Source: Planctomycetaceae bacterium
GTDB lineage: Bacteria; Planctomycetota; Planctomycetia; Pirellulales; Pirellulaceae
DNA: 38,006 nt
Direction of reading: 5' to 3'
Assembly (NCBI GenBank): GCA_947463915.1
Contig: CANHVO010000020.1
Coordinates: forward strand, 1 to 38,006
Shown here: piece by piece, positions 24,231 to 32,691 of the stretch
Numbering within the stretch: the stretch's first letter is position 1
Layout: every line of letters begins with the position of its first letter
Notes under the pieces: model-generated
The model's input: the letters and a program-made list of their open reading frames with translations, nothing else
Database searches by the model: none
Told to the model about the DNA's origin: nothing
Program-made: the position numbers and the translations under genes

Positions 24231-24435
24231 GCGAATCAAGCTCCAAAAACGGAATGCTTTGAACTCCATCGCTGAAGTCCGTTGATTAGGGTCGGTCCGC
24301 ATCCTGCATTCCGATCCAGTTTTGACTGCCCGGGAGTCTAGGAGACGGGCCAAAATGGTCTCTAGGTCAATCTTGAATGAAAGTTCGGAAAAATCGTCAT
24401 TTCATTTCAGTCTGCTAGCTATCTCGTCCGACAGA

Positions 24436-26028
24436 ATGGTTCTGATGATGCTTCAACAAAATCTAAGAATAGGACGGCTTCGCGACGGACGGTTCATCGC
24501 CGTTTTGGCTGTTTCGCTTCTCGTGGCCTTCTTTGCGTACATTGCGAGGTTAAGCGACATTACGCACGATGCCTTTCATGAAATGGCATTAGTGCGAGTC
24601 TTCGCTGAGAGCGGAACATTTCCTCTGCGAGATGTCTTCGCATTTACCCCGACCATTCAGCCGGCGGTGCATCATGAATGGGGGACAGGACTCGTCCTTT
24701 ACTGGTGCGCGGGCATGAGTCCACTCGGATTGGACGGGATGGCTGTCCTGAGGGTTCTGATTGTGCTGTCGATCGCGGCGGCTCTCTATCGCTGCGCTCG
24801 CAACGGTGGAGCTCACCCACTGTTGATCGTGGCATGCGCTCCGATCCTATTTCCATTGTTGTGGGTCGGTTTCGGAACCATTCGAGCTCAAATTTTTACG
24901 CTACTATTCATTCTGCTCCAAATCCTCATGCAGCAATCGGATTGGCATGGCCAGAAACGTTGGGTCATCGCCTGGAGTTTTCTGTACATTGTGTGGCTAA
25001 ACATGCATGCTGGCTTCGTCGTTGGGGTTGGATTGATGTTCTTTCATGTCGTTGAGCGCTGGCTGAATGAGCTCGGCGACGAGTGGTCGCTCGCGAGTCT
25101 TCAAACAGCCTACTTCAAGCTGTGGCATCATTTGCTCCTCCCACCGATTCTCGTTATCGGATTGCAAATCAATCCTTGGGGGTTGCAGTACGGACCCTAT
25201 TTACTTCGAGCCATCACCATGCCTCGTCCGACTATGCTCGAATGGCAGCCCTTATGGATGACGCATGATAACATTACCACGATGGCGGCATTTTCTCTGT
25301 CCGTCTTTGCCCTTGGTTACGTAGCCAAGAATCGACGTTGGTCAAGGCTGAGAGGTTGGTTGTTTTGCTGCCTGGCGGCCTACATGGCGTTAAAGCATTT
25401 GCGACACGGTTCGATTTACGCCATCGTTTGGATGGCCTACATGCCAGGCTGGCTAACCCCGACGGCTTTCGGAAGAACCGCGATTGCGACGTTGATAAAC
25501 TGCCGAACGGTGGCAATCCGTATCGCTTTCGTCGTTTCGATCGCTTGTCTTGGGTTTATTCTTTTGAACCCAATCTGGAAAGTCACATTGCCGAACAACG
25601 ATCCTGACGGAGCGATGGTCTATCCGACTGGTGCAGTGCAATACTTAAAGGCTCACTCCTTCTCGGGCAATCTTATGACCCCTTTTGCATCGGGCGCCTA
25701 CGTTTCCTGGATGTGTTACCCCGCGGTTCGAGTCAGCATCGATGGTCGATATGAAGTTGCCTACCGGGACGACGTGCTTCCCAAACACAATCAGTTTTAT
25801 TCGGCGAGTCAAGGTTGGGAAAAAGTTCTTGAAGAATATCCAGCCGATGTGATCTTAGTCCAAGCCAACGCGCCGGTGAAGAAATGGCTTGGGAAGCCCG
25901 GCACCAAAACGGAAGCTTGGCGAGTTGTCTATGAAGACACCGTCTTTTCTCTCTACGCAAATGATTCTTGGGGGATACCTGTTTCAACTTCAGCTGCCAT
26001 CGGCCCGATGGCAATCACTTTCGATTAA
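24436..26028 (+). CDS. Multi-pass membrane protein, GT-C/PMT-like, function unknown
   Basis: Starting at ATG 24436, about 530 residues with roughly ten hydrophobic segments in the first 380, such as FIAVLAVSLLVAFFAYIARL and ILFPLLWVGFGTIRAQIFTL. A loop after the first helix contains HDAFHEM and a conserved-looking HHEWG, placed as in the acidic/His loops of GT-C transferases. The soluble C-terminus has MVYPTGAVQYLKAHSFSGN, SGAYVSWMCYPAVRVSIDGR, a combination found in uncharacterised bacterial membrane proteins of similar topology. It may transfer a sugar from a polyprenyl phosphate to an extracytoplasmic acceptor; this is inference. Divergent from the gluzincin gene; a start at 24355 is possible. 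Confidence 0.72.
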   Translation: MVLMMLQQNLRIGRLRDGRFIAVLAVSLLVAFFAYIARLSDITHDAFHEMALVRVFAESGTFPLRDVFAFTPTIQPAVHHEWGTGLVLYWCAGMSPLGLDGMAVLRVLIVLSIAAALYRCARNGGAHPLLIVACAPILFPLLWVGFGTIRAQIFTLLFILLQILMQQSDWHGQKRWVIAWSFLYIVWLNMHAGFVVGVGLMFFHVVERWLNELGDEWSLASLQTAYFKLWHHLLLPPILVIGLQINPWGLQYGPYLLRAITMPRPTMLEWQPLWMTHDNITTMAAFSLSVFALGYVAKNRRWSRLRGWLFCCLAAYMALKHLRHGSIYAIVWMAYMPGWLTPTAFGRTAIATLINCRTVAIRIAFVVSIACLGFILLNPIWKVTLPNNDPDGAMVYPTGAVQYLKAHSFSGNLMTPFASGAYVSWMCYPAVRVSIDGRYEVAYRDDVLPKHNQFYSASQGWEKVLEEYPADVILVQANAPVKKWLGKPGTKTEAWRVVYEDTVFSLYANDSWGIPVSTSAAIGPMAITFD

Positions 26029-26031
26029 TGC

Positions 26032-27111
26032 CTAAAAAGGTCTGTCCGACACCAGAATGTCGTCGACCCATAGTTTTGCCTGTTTGCTCCCGTAACTGTG
26101 GGCAGAAATACCAATCTCAAGCGAGCTGTAGATGGCAGAACGGATCGGTAGGGTAACACCACTTGCGTCAACGATGAGCTTGTCGTCTTGCCAGATTCTG
26201 ACGTGCCCCTCGTTGTCATTAGACAGATGAATGTGTGTTTGCACTTTGACCCATTGTCCCATTGGAAAAACAACTGCACCATCCGAAGACTGTCGAAACC
26301 TCGGCTTGTCTAGAGACTTGAGCTCCGCCTCCAAATGACCTTCTTCGGTAATGCAAAGCCGAATACCAGCATGCTGCTTGATCCACTCGCATTCAAGATC
26401 CATCAAGGTAAACGGAAGCGAATCTTCCGCGTAGTAATAGGCTTGATACCAGAAATCATCGCCATAGGTGAAGTAAACCAGCGGCGAGGAAATCGAAGCT
26501 TTGCAGGTCACCATGCCACTAGGCTTGGCGGGCGATACACACAGCAATGCCCTGTCCCCTGAATGCACATGCTGGTCATCCGGCGCAACCGAAGCATCCA
26601 AAAACGTTTGTCCTCCTTTCAGAATCTGGTTTCTCAATTTCACGTAATCAGCCACTTCACGAGCTTTCGGTGACTGCAATGTCAACGCGCCCCAACCTCG
26701 CACCTCTCCAACCAACTCCCTCAGGCCATTTACTCCAAGACTCAATCTTTCGAACGACTCGCTGAATTCTCGTCGAGTGGCGATCCTTTTTTCGCTCCCT
26801 TCGCCGATTCGATACGTCACGCCACCATCATGTTGATACGCTTTCGCCATTTCCTCAGGGTGATACACCTTGTCCATGTAATACCACTTTCGATTTCGAT
26901 CATCGACGCTGAACAAGCGTCCGTCTGATGTCACAACGTAGGTTGTCCCGTTGATGGTCTTTATGAGTTCTACCTGCGAGTCAGCCAGAGGCTCGATTCC
27001 CGAATTACCTCGAAGGAACAGCACAATCACAGTCGCCGCAAGTAGGAGCGTGACCCTGATGAAGAGCCACTTTGCTTTTTTGGCTAGGTTACTCAAAATC
27101 GAATACCACAA
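26032..27111 (-). CDS. Membrane-anchored protein with a C-terminal lectin/glucanase-like domain
   Basis: A 359-residue protein. One N-terminal membrane helix (WLFIRVTLLLAATVIVLFL), a middle part of unknown fold (beta-strand SDGRLFSVDDRNRKWYY, then a helical region), and a C-terminal concanavalin-like sandwich ending in HSYGSKQAKLWVDDILVSD, as in LamG or glycan-binding modules. No catalytic residue set is recognisable. It may bind a surface polysaccharide. The start is a TTG: 27111 or 27096, both overlapping the end of the upstream SIMPL gene, so translation is probably coupled. Its stop is four bases from the converging membrane-protein gene. Confidence 0.68.
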   Translation of the reverse strand: MWYSILSNLAKKAKWLFIRVTLLLAATVIVLFLRGNSGIEPLADSQVELIKTINGTTYVVTSDGRLFSVDDRNRKWYYMDKVYHPEEMAKAYQHDGGVTYRIGEGSEKRIATRREFSESFERLSLGVNGLRELVGEVRGWGALTLQSPKAREVADYVKLRNQILKGGQTFLDASVAPDDQHVHSGDRALLCVSPAKPSGMVTCKASISSPLVYFTYGDDFWYQAYYYAEDSLPFTLMDLECEWIKQHAGIRLCITEEGHLEAELKSLDKPRFRQSSDGAVVFPMGQWVKVQTHIHLSNDNEGHVRIWQDDKLIVDASGVTLPIRSAIYSSLEIGISAHSYGSKQAKLWVDDILVSDRPF

Positions 27112-28075
27112 CCAAATAAACTTGTTTTTTCAGGCCGTCCAAATCAGTGCTCAAAACTTCGCGATCATTCTTTTCCCTGATCTTGCCGTCCGTTGTGTCT
27201 GATCGCATCGCCATATACAGGTTCGCTTGCAGGGAGGTGAAATCACCGCCATTCGATGTCAGAATAGAACGAATTTTCCCCAGTCGAAGCCCAGAGCCCT
27301 GGGCAATCAACTCTGCTTGTCCTTTTGCCTTTTTTACAGCTTCAGCAAAAGCGTTCTTTTCTTGTTCTGGAGATACTTCTCCCACATAGTAGAGCCGATT
27401 GTTTCCAGATGCCTGGGCGGGATAGGAAATGTAATTTGTGCTGCCCAATAGTGGTTCGACGAGGCTCTGTTCTACATCTGTCAATTCGATCCGTCGCTTT
27501 TTCCCGGTAAGGTCTTTCTGTTCGTACAGCCTCTTTACCTTCGATGGCAAAAGAATCGCTGCCTCATCCGATTGCTTATCCAGTTGCCAGTCGACAACGA
27601 GTGTTGAGTCGGCGGCATAGACAATAGGCAGCTCCGAGTCATCTTCGTCGTCTAAATTTGGAACAGGATACTGAGCCTTCATATGAGGGTTCATGTTTCG
27701 CATTTGAATGACCTGATTGCGCGCTGCCTTTCTCGAAGCATCGGGATCTTCGACTCCGGGAATCCCGGCAGTTACCAGCGGAGATGAAAACTCAATAGCA
27801 GAATCATCCACTCCAAACGCTTTTAGCTCCTTCCTGACTGCTTCTTGGTGGTTCTTCATCGCCTTTAGAACACTCGTTCCATCGCGAGTTTCGACCCGCA
27901 TTGGGAGCAGCAGGCGAAGCTTGCTTGCGGTGATCTTCACTTGCTGAGAAACCGTCACGGTTATACCTGAACTCTTGGCAGAGGCATCCTGCGCTCTAGA
28001 GTTTTTAGTCGCAATCAGGCTGATGATCAGCAAACAAGAAAGACGAAAAGTGAAGTTGAGAATGGAGCGTGACAC
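27089..28075 (-). CDS. Secreted SIMPL-domain (DUF541) protein
   Basis: The frame of 328 residues starts at GTG 28075. Signal sequence up to SRAQ (residues 1-28). The C-terminal third has the SIMPL signature (AFAEAVKKAKGQAELIAQGSG, LRLGKIRSI). SIMPL/DUF541 proteins are periplasmic or surface proteins of unclear molecular function, some linked to oxidative stress. The N-terminal half (TASKLRLLLPMRVETRDG) also matches the domain's first strands, but a longer insertion around 110-150 is acidic and unusual (DDEDDSELP). It overlaps the lectin-like gene by 23 bases. Confidence 0.78.
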   Translation of the reverse strand: MSRSILNFTFRLSCLLIISLIATKNSRAQDASAKSSGITVTVSQQVKITASKLRLLLPMRVETRDGTSVLKAMKNHQEAVRKELKAFGVDDSAIEFSSPLVTAGIPGVEDPDASRKAARNQVIQMRNMNPHMKAQYPVPNLDDEDDSELPIVYAADSTLVVDWQLDKQSDEAAILLPSKVKRLYEQKDLTGKKRRIELTDVEQSLVEPLLGSTNYISYPAQASGNNRLYYVGEVSPEQEKNAFAEAVKKAKGQAELIAQGSGLRLGKIRSILTSNGGDFTSLQANLYMAMRSDTTDGKIREKNDREVLSTDLDGLKKQVYLVVVFDFE

Positions 28076-28207
28076 TTTTGGTAGCCTCGTTCAGGGCGCG
28101 TTGTTTAAGGACTAACTCGGAGCTGCAACATTCTATCGGATAGGGCCTACAATGTCACTCACGGCACTCTCGGTAAGAGTGCCCCACCATGGAATATGAT
28201 GCCGCGA

Positions 28208-28290
28208 CTCGTGGCGAAGGACCTCGTGGCGAAGGACCTCGTAGCGAAGGACCTCGTAGCGAAGGACCTCGTAGCGAAGGACCTCGTAGC
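28208..28290 (+). repeat. Tandem array of a 15-base unit
   Basis: CTCGTRGCGAAGGAC is repeated five times in a row from 28208 to 28282 and runs into a sixth partial unit that is also the left end of family A copy 4 (CTCGTAGCGAA...). The first two units have GTGG, the rest GTAG. It looks like a slippage expansion of the repeat's edge, and copy number is likely to vary between strains. Confidence 0.85.
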
Positions 28291-28354
28291 GAAACTCGTC
28301 AAGAGTTTCGATTGCCCCTAGGCCGAAGCCGAAAGTCTTGACGACTTTCGCTAC
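28286..28354 (+). repeat. Family A repeat, copy 4
   Basis: GTAGCGAAACTCGTCAAGAG and GCCGAAAGTCTTGACGACTT form the two hairpins with complementary loops GTCAA and TTGAC. It ends in the intergenic space before the ligase gene. Confidence 0.8.
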
Positions 28355-28402
28355 CCACGAGACTTTTTTCCCGTAGCGTCGGAGCAGCTGCGTGCCAATC
28401 GG

Positions 28403-28430
28403 TTAACTCAATTCCAAAATACGATATACT
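28403..28430 (+). promoter_or_regulatory. Candidate promoter of the ligase/radical SAM/oxidoreductase cluster
   Basis: TTAACT (28403-28408) and TATACT (28425-28430) are separated by 16 bases, a fair sigma-70-type pair, about 100 bases before the ATG at 28529. The word CTCCTAATCCTTGCTCCC (from about 28478) recurs, less exactly, upstream of the disordered protein at about 12970. Confidence 0.4.
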
Positions 28431-28528
28431 GCTAGAAATGCTGTTAAAACGAATTTTGGCTCAAAGAGAAATCCACTCCTAATCCTTGCTCCCAAACCAA
28501 ACCGATCCAACTCGAATCCTCTACGCTC

Positions 28529-29863
28529 ATGAATCACCAGTACCTTTCCCGAATCGAAAACCTACTCGACCCAGCTGGAAATATTCTCTTGAACATGAGC
28601 TATGCTGAGGCAGAACAGCGAGTTCTTTCGGGCGATGCCAAGCAAGTTGACGAGATTGATGGTCAGTTTGCCATCATGGTTGCCAGCGGGAAAACCGTTC
28701 GTATGGCCAGGTCCATCGGACGCCCTCTCCGCTATTTTTTGGCAAAGCTAGTCGATGGCCCTTGTTTGATCGTCGCCGAACGCATGGATGAAATAGTTGG
28801 GCGCCTAACCGAAATGGGAATTGCCGATCAATTCCATCCTTCCTACACCCGAATGGTCCCCGCTCACCATGTGGTTCAAATCGAACTGCTGGGATGCCCT
28901 GATCCCAACCCAAGATATGTGCGATTCTTTGAGCCACAACGCAACTCATTGCCAGCCGACCTGAATGTGATCGGGGAACAGTATGTTGCCCGACTTTCGC
29001 AAGAGTGCGATCGCTGGCTCGATACCATTCCGGCTTCCGAACCAATTGGAGTTCTGTTCTCCGGTGGCATCGACTCGGGGGCGGTTCTGATCGCGATCTA
29101 TGACCGACTGCTTAAACGTGGCGAGTCACCCTCCAGACTCAAAGCATTTACGCTTCGAATCGACCACTCCGAAGGTGACGCTGCTCAGGCGCAGGAGTTT
29201 GTCCGCAAATGCCGCATGGAAGAGTTGCTTGAGATCGTTGAATGCAACAGCGATGCATTGGACTGGCGTGAAACAGTCCATGTACTAGAGGACTACAAGC
29301 CTCTGGATGTCCAAAGCGGGACGATGGCGATGGCTCTATGCCGCGAACTTCGAAATCGGTATCCAGGGTGGAAGTATCTCGCCGACGGCGACGGTGGCGA
29401 CGAAAACCTCAAGGACTATCCAATCGAGGAGAATCCCGAACTGACCATTCGCAGCGTACTCAACAACCTCATGCTGTATCAAGAAGGTTGGGGAGTACAT
29501 GCAATCAAGCATTCGTTGACCTACAGCGGAGGCCAAAGCCGTGGTCACATTCGAACCAGCGCTCCGGCAGCCCATTTCGGTTTCACCGGATTCAGTCCCT
29601 TTGCATTGCCACGCGTGATCGAAGTGGCCGAAGCTATTCCGTTTATCGAATTGACGGATTGGGATCACCGCAAACTATACGATCTCAAAGGGGAAGTCAT
29701 TCGTCGCGGTATTCAATCGGTATGCAACATCGAAATGCCGATCTTCGAGAAGCGTCGATTCCAGCACGGCGCGATTGACAAGGTTCGATTCGCGGAACTG
29801 TTCCCCAAGGACGAGGCCGAATACCGATTCGAGTTTCTGAGTGCTTATCAGCCTACGCGTTAG
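28529..29863 (+). CDS. Asparagine synthase-like ATP-dependent ligase without the N-terminal Cys
   Basis: A 444-residue protein. Residues 1-130 resemble a worn class II glutamine-amidotransferase fold (IDGQFAIM, GRPLRYFLAK, MVPAHHVVQIE), but the essential Cys at position 2 is Asn, so it cannot use glutamine in the normal way. The ATP-binding synthetase half is intact: SGGIDSGAVL from 178, and DGDGGDENLKDYP at 286-298. This arrangement is shared with amide-forming relatives of AsnB such as beta-lactam synthetase and the ligases of lasso peptide pathways, where the amino donor is another molecule. It leads a cluster with a radical SAM protein and a halogenase-like oxidoreductase, so a small-molecule or peptide modification is likely. 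The product is unknown. Confidence 0.82.
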   Translation: MNHQYLSRIENLLDPAGNILLNMSYAEAEQRVLSGDAKQVDEIDGQFAIMVASGKTVRMARSIGRPLRYFLAKLVDGPCLIVAERMDEIVGRLTEMGIADQFHPSYTRMVPAHHVVQIELLGCPDPNPRYVRFFEPQRNSLPADLNVIGEQYVARLSQECDRWLDTIPASEPIGVLFSGGIDSGAVLIAIYDRLLKRGESPSRLKAFTLRIDHSEGDAAQAQEFVRKCRMEELLEIVECNSDALDWRETVHVLEDYKPLDVQSGTMAMALCRELRNRYPGWKYLADGDGGDENLKDYPIEENPELTIRSVLNNLMLYQEGWGVHAIKHSLTYSGGQSRGHIRTSAPAAHFGFTGFSPFALPRVIEVAEAIPFIELTDWDHRKLYDLKGEVIRRGIQSVCNIEMPIFEKRRFQHGAIDKVRFAELFPKDEAEYRFEFLSAYQPTR

Positions 29864-29916
29864 TGGGAACGATTGGTTTTGTACTAAATGTTTTTCTCCC
29901 CCTCGCCCCTTATCGG

Positions 29917-30030
29917 CAACTCTGCGAAAACTTACTCTAGCGAAACTCGTCGAGAGTTTCAATCGTCTAGGCGATGAGGCTGCAGCCGAAAGTCTTGACG
30001 ACTTTCGCTACACAAAAGCCTGTTTTCAAA
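29917..30030 (-). repeat. Family A element, copy 5, nearly full length
   Basis: From GCAACTCTGCG (29917) through the core at 29937-30011 to CACAAAAGCCTGTTTTC (30011-30027) it aligns along its length with the reverse complement of the element at 1234-1364, with the right end missing. It ends ten bases before the radical SAM start codon, so the leader of that gene is repeat-derived. Confidence 0.7.
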
Positions 30031-30039
30031 GCGGGAGCC

Positions 30040-31020
30040 ATGAAACCTGACAAATTAGCAATCGAATTGCTCCGGCCCGAAATCAATCGCCCTTCCGCGT
30101 GGTCGATTCCCAAAGTCCTTCGCGCGCTTGAACCGGACGGGATCGGCGGCGAAGTTGACACGACTACCGTCTTTTTGACCGGAGCAGAATGCCCGTTCCG
30201 CTGTTCGATGTGCGACCTATGGCAATACACATCCCTGGGCAACACACCGGTCGGTGCCATTCCTTTTCAATTGGCTCAAGTGCTGAAACCGGAGAGTTCG
30301 AATGGTAGACGCTGGCTCAAACTCTACAACGCCAGCAACTTTTTCGATCCCCGATCGATTCCGACCGAAGACTTGAATGCGATTGCCGAACACTGCTCTC
30401 CATTTGAACGTGTCATCGTCGAGAACCATCCACGTTTTTGTGACGATCGAATGGCGGCATTTTCGAAGGCTATTCCCGGTCAGCTTGAGGTTGCCATGGG
30501 ACTAGAATCGATCCATCCAAATGCGATCGAAATCATGAATAAGAGGATGACTCTCGCAGACTTTGATCGAGCTGTCGCGAAATGCCAATGCCTGAATATT
30601 GACGTTCGTGTCTTTGTCTTGCTCCATCCACCCGGAGTTGACCAAAAGGAGGCTGTTGAGTGGACTCGGAATACGGTCGCCTACGCGATGGAACGGCGCG
30701 TTCGACACGTCAGCATTATCCCCGTGCGAGCAGGCAATGGTTGGATCGATCGACTGATCGATACGGAGGGGTATCAATTGCCAACAGTATCGATGATTCG
30801 CGAGCTCTACAAAACATTCAGCCGAAGTGAAATTTCTTCGGTTGGAGTTTCGTCCGCAGGGAGCACCACCATCGAGTTCGATCTTTGGGATTATGAAAAC
30901 TGGCAAGGTGGCTGCCCTGAATGCCGTGATTCGCTGGTAAAACATATTGCCCTATGCAATCGCGAACAAAGAATACTTCCGCAAGATGAAACGGAAATCC
31001 GCTGTGAATGCACTGTATGA
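30040..31020 (+). CDS. Radical SAM enzyme, Elp3/archaeosine-synthase-like group
   Basis: A 326-residue radical S-adenosylmethionine protein. The cluster motif is CxxxCxxC (C51, C55, C58 in FLTGAECPFRCSMCDLW). Downstream are KLYNASNFFDPRSIP, VIVENHPRF and EVAMGLES, in the order seen in the Elp3-like radical SAM group that includes the archaeosine synthase component RaSEA; that link is by pattern only. Several Cys near the C-terminus (GGCPECRD, CNRE, CECTV) might bind a second cluster or metal. The start MKPDKLAIELL (30040) has GGGAG just upstream; the open frame reaches further up into the repeat but those residues are not real. It overlaps the oxidoreductase frame at its 3' end. Confidence 0.86.
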   Translation: MKPDKLAIELLRPEINRPSAWSIPKVLRALEPDGIGGEVDTTTVFLTGAECPFRCSMCDLWQYTSLGNTPVGAIPFQLAQVLKPESSNGRRWLKLYNASNFFDPRSIPTEDLNAIAEHCSPFERVIVENHPRFCDDRMAAFSKAIPGQLEVAMGLESIHPNAIEIMNKRMTLADFDRAVAKCQCLNIDVRVFVLLHPPGVDQKEAVEWTRNTVAYAMERRVRHVSIIPVRAGNGWIDRLIDTEGYQLPTVSMIRELYKTFSRSEISSVGVSSAGSTTIEFDLWDYENWQGGCPECRDSLVKHIALCNREQRILPQDETEIRCECTV

Positions 31021-32527
31021 TGCCGTCATCGTTGGCTCTGGGTTCGCTGGATCGATCCTCGGTAAGATACTTGCCAAGAACGGTTGGCGCGTTGCGATCA
31101 TTGACCGCGCAAAGCATCCTCGATTCGCGATCGGCGAGTCGTCAACTCCCACTGCTGATTTCCTATTGGCTTACTTAGCCGATCGATGGCAAATGCCTGA
31201 GTTGCGTCCATTGGCAGCGTGGGGGACATGGAAGGAAACGTATCCGGAGATAACCTGCGGAAAGAAGCGAGGCTTCACGTACTTCGCTCATTCACCAGAT
31301 CGCCCTTTTCACAATGGCCCTGATCACTCGACCTCGCTGATGGTGGCCGCGTCGCAAACGGACTACTGGAGCGATACGCAGTGGCTTCGAAGCGATGTCG
31401 ATCTGTTCTTCGCCCGTCAATCCGTTGCCAGCGGATGCGAACTTCTTGAAAATGCTGGCATCGAAAATTGTTGCCGCGATGATTCCATTTGGCGCATTCG
31501 AATCATGAATCGCGACAACGAAAAAAACACGCGAGACATAAAAGCGCGTTGGCTGATCGATGCTGGCGGAGGTGGAGACTTCTCAGAGCGATGGCTTGGT
31601 AATCAACGCGACGACGATTGGATGAAGACGCAAACCGCGTCGGTGTTCGGGCATTTCACTGGGGTGAAAGGCTTCGCTGATCCGTTAGATCCAACGTCAC
31701 CTATCGATTCAGCATCGGGATTCTGCGCCGATGATTCCGCGCAACACCATGTCGTTCCGAACGGATGGATGTGGATGCTGCGATTTGATTCGGGCGTGAC
31801 AAGCGTCGGTATCGTCCAGCCGACGAAGTTCTGGAAGCCAATCGGGACGGTGAGTGAAGGGCAACAAATGTGGAATCGCTGGGTTGAACAGTATCCATCG
31901 ATAAAGGACCTGTTGTCTCATGCGAACCCCGTGGAAGCTGGCAACGGGGCATTGAAATGGAGCGACCGATTGAGTCGATGCCGAAAGCGGGCTGTTGGGG
32001 ACGGATGGATACAATTGCCGACCGCATACGGGTTCGTCGATCCACTGCACAGTACTGGCATTGCACACGCGCTGAGCGGAGTACTTCGAATTGCGGAGCT
32101 TCTCGTTGCAGACGGTTCCGTCGACTCAAGCGACTCCGCGAGGTGGTTAACCTATGATAACCAGCTGCGACGCGAAATCGAATGGATCGATTTGCTCGTG
32201 GGCGGTTGCTACCTCGCCCTCCCGTCTTTTCCAACTTTCTGCGCCTTTGCAGCTTGGTATTTCGTAGCGGCGATCCACTTTGAACGGGTGATGGCACTTG
32301 ATCCGAGTCGCTGGAGCAACGGCTATCTGTCCTGTGAAATCAATCTGATGCAGGAAAGAACATTGCAGTCTTACTGCCAACTATTGAGCCAAAACGAAGA
32401 CAGCAACATCGAATCGATACGGCGAGCAATCGACCCCTGGAACGATGTGGGACTACTCACGCCGGTGCGGGGACAACGGATACCGCATACGGCACCGCCA
32501 AAGTACAGCGTGGGGCTTAAGGTGTAA
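30986..32527 (+). CDS. FAD-dependent oxidoreductase of the tryptophan-halogenase superfamily
   Basis: A 513-residue flavoprotein. The N-terminal FAD motif VIVGSGFAGSILGKIL starts near residue 14; FAIGESSTPTADFLL matches the halogenase pattern after the first beta-alpha-beta unit; GWMWMLRFD is a worn form of the halogenase WxWxIP motif; and FVDPLHSTGIAHALSGV matches the FAD-contact segment. A Lys-containing TWKETYPEITCGKKRGF lies where halogenases carry the catalytic Lys, but assignment by eye is uncertain. It may halogenate, hydroxylate or oxidise the cluster's intermediate. The start at 30986 (MKRKSAVNALYDAVIV) overlaps the radical SAM gene by 35 bases; 30947 is an alternative. The tight overlap indicates a shared pathway. 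Confidence 0.82.
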   Translation: MKRKSAVNALYDAVIVGSGFAGSILGKILAKNGWRVAIIDRAKHPRFAIGESSTPTADFLLAYLADRWQMPELRPLAAWGTWKETYPEITCGKKRGFTYFAHSPDRPFHNGPDHSTSLMVAASQTDYWSDTQWLRSDVDLFFARQSVASGCELLENAGIENCCRDDSIWRIRIMNRDNEKNTRDIKARWLIDAGGGGDFSERWLGNQRDDDWMKTQTASVFGHFTGVKGFADPLDPTSPIDSASGFCADDSAQHHVVPNGWMWMLRFDSGVTSVGIVQPTKFWKPIGTVSEGQQMWNRWVEQYPSIKDLLSHANPVEAGNGALKWSDRLSRCRKRAVGDGWIQLPTAYGFVDPLHSTGIAHALSGVLRIAELLVADGSVDSSDSARWLTYDNQLRREIEWIDLLVGGCYLALPSFPTFCAFAAWYFVAAIHFERVMALDPSRWSNGYLSCEINLMQERTLQSYCQLLSQNEDSNIESIRRAIDPWNDVGLLTPVRGQRIPHTAPPKYSVGLKV

Positions 32528-32575
32528 GGCTTGAGGCTTGAGCAACAACTCGCTCCCGGGCTCCACATTTTAAGT

Positions 32576-32691
32576 CACCCTCCCTCGGGGAGGGTCGGGC
32601 CTTCGGCCCGGGGAGGGTGAACTGACTTGTGCAATCGCTGTTGGCACTTCACCCTCCCCTCGCTACGCTCGATCCTCCCAGCGGGAGGGTG
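32576..32691 (+). repeat. Intact family C repeat (copy 3)
   Basis: Uninterrupted reference copy of 116 bp, from CACCCTCCC to GGGAGGGTG, with internal hairpin GGGCCTTCGGCCC. It shows which bases were duplicated by the inserts in the other two copies (1221-1476, 6940-7168). It may also serve as a terminator for the oxidoreductase. Confidence 0.85.

Noticed and set aside
28208-28290. Short CRISPR-like array
   Set aside because: The units are contiguous with no spacers and merge into a known repeat edge; no cas gene is present.
28076-28528. Hidden precursor peptide gene for the tailoring cluster
   Set aside because: The space is occupied by repeats and a promoter; I found no short frame with a leader/core pattern or good ribosome site.
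28529-29863. Ordinary glutamine-dependent asparagine synthetase (asnB)
   Set aside because: The N-terminal catalytic Cys is absent, the N-terminal half is shortened, and the neighbours are tailoring enzymes.
29974-30039. Longer start for the radical SAM protein
   Set aside because: The extra 22 codons lie inside the family A element and the ATG at 30040 has its own ribosome site.
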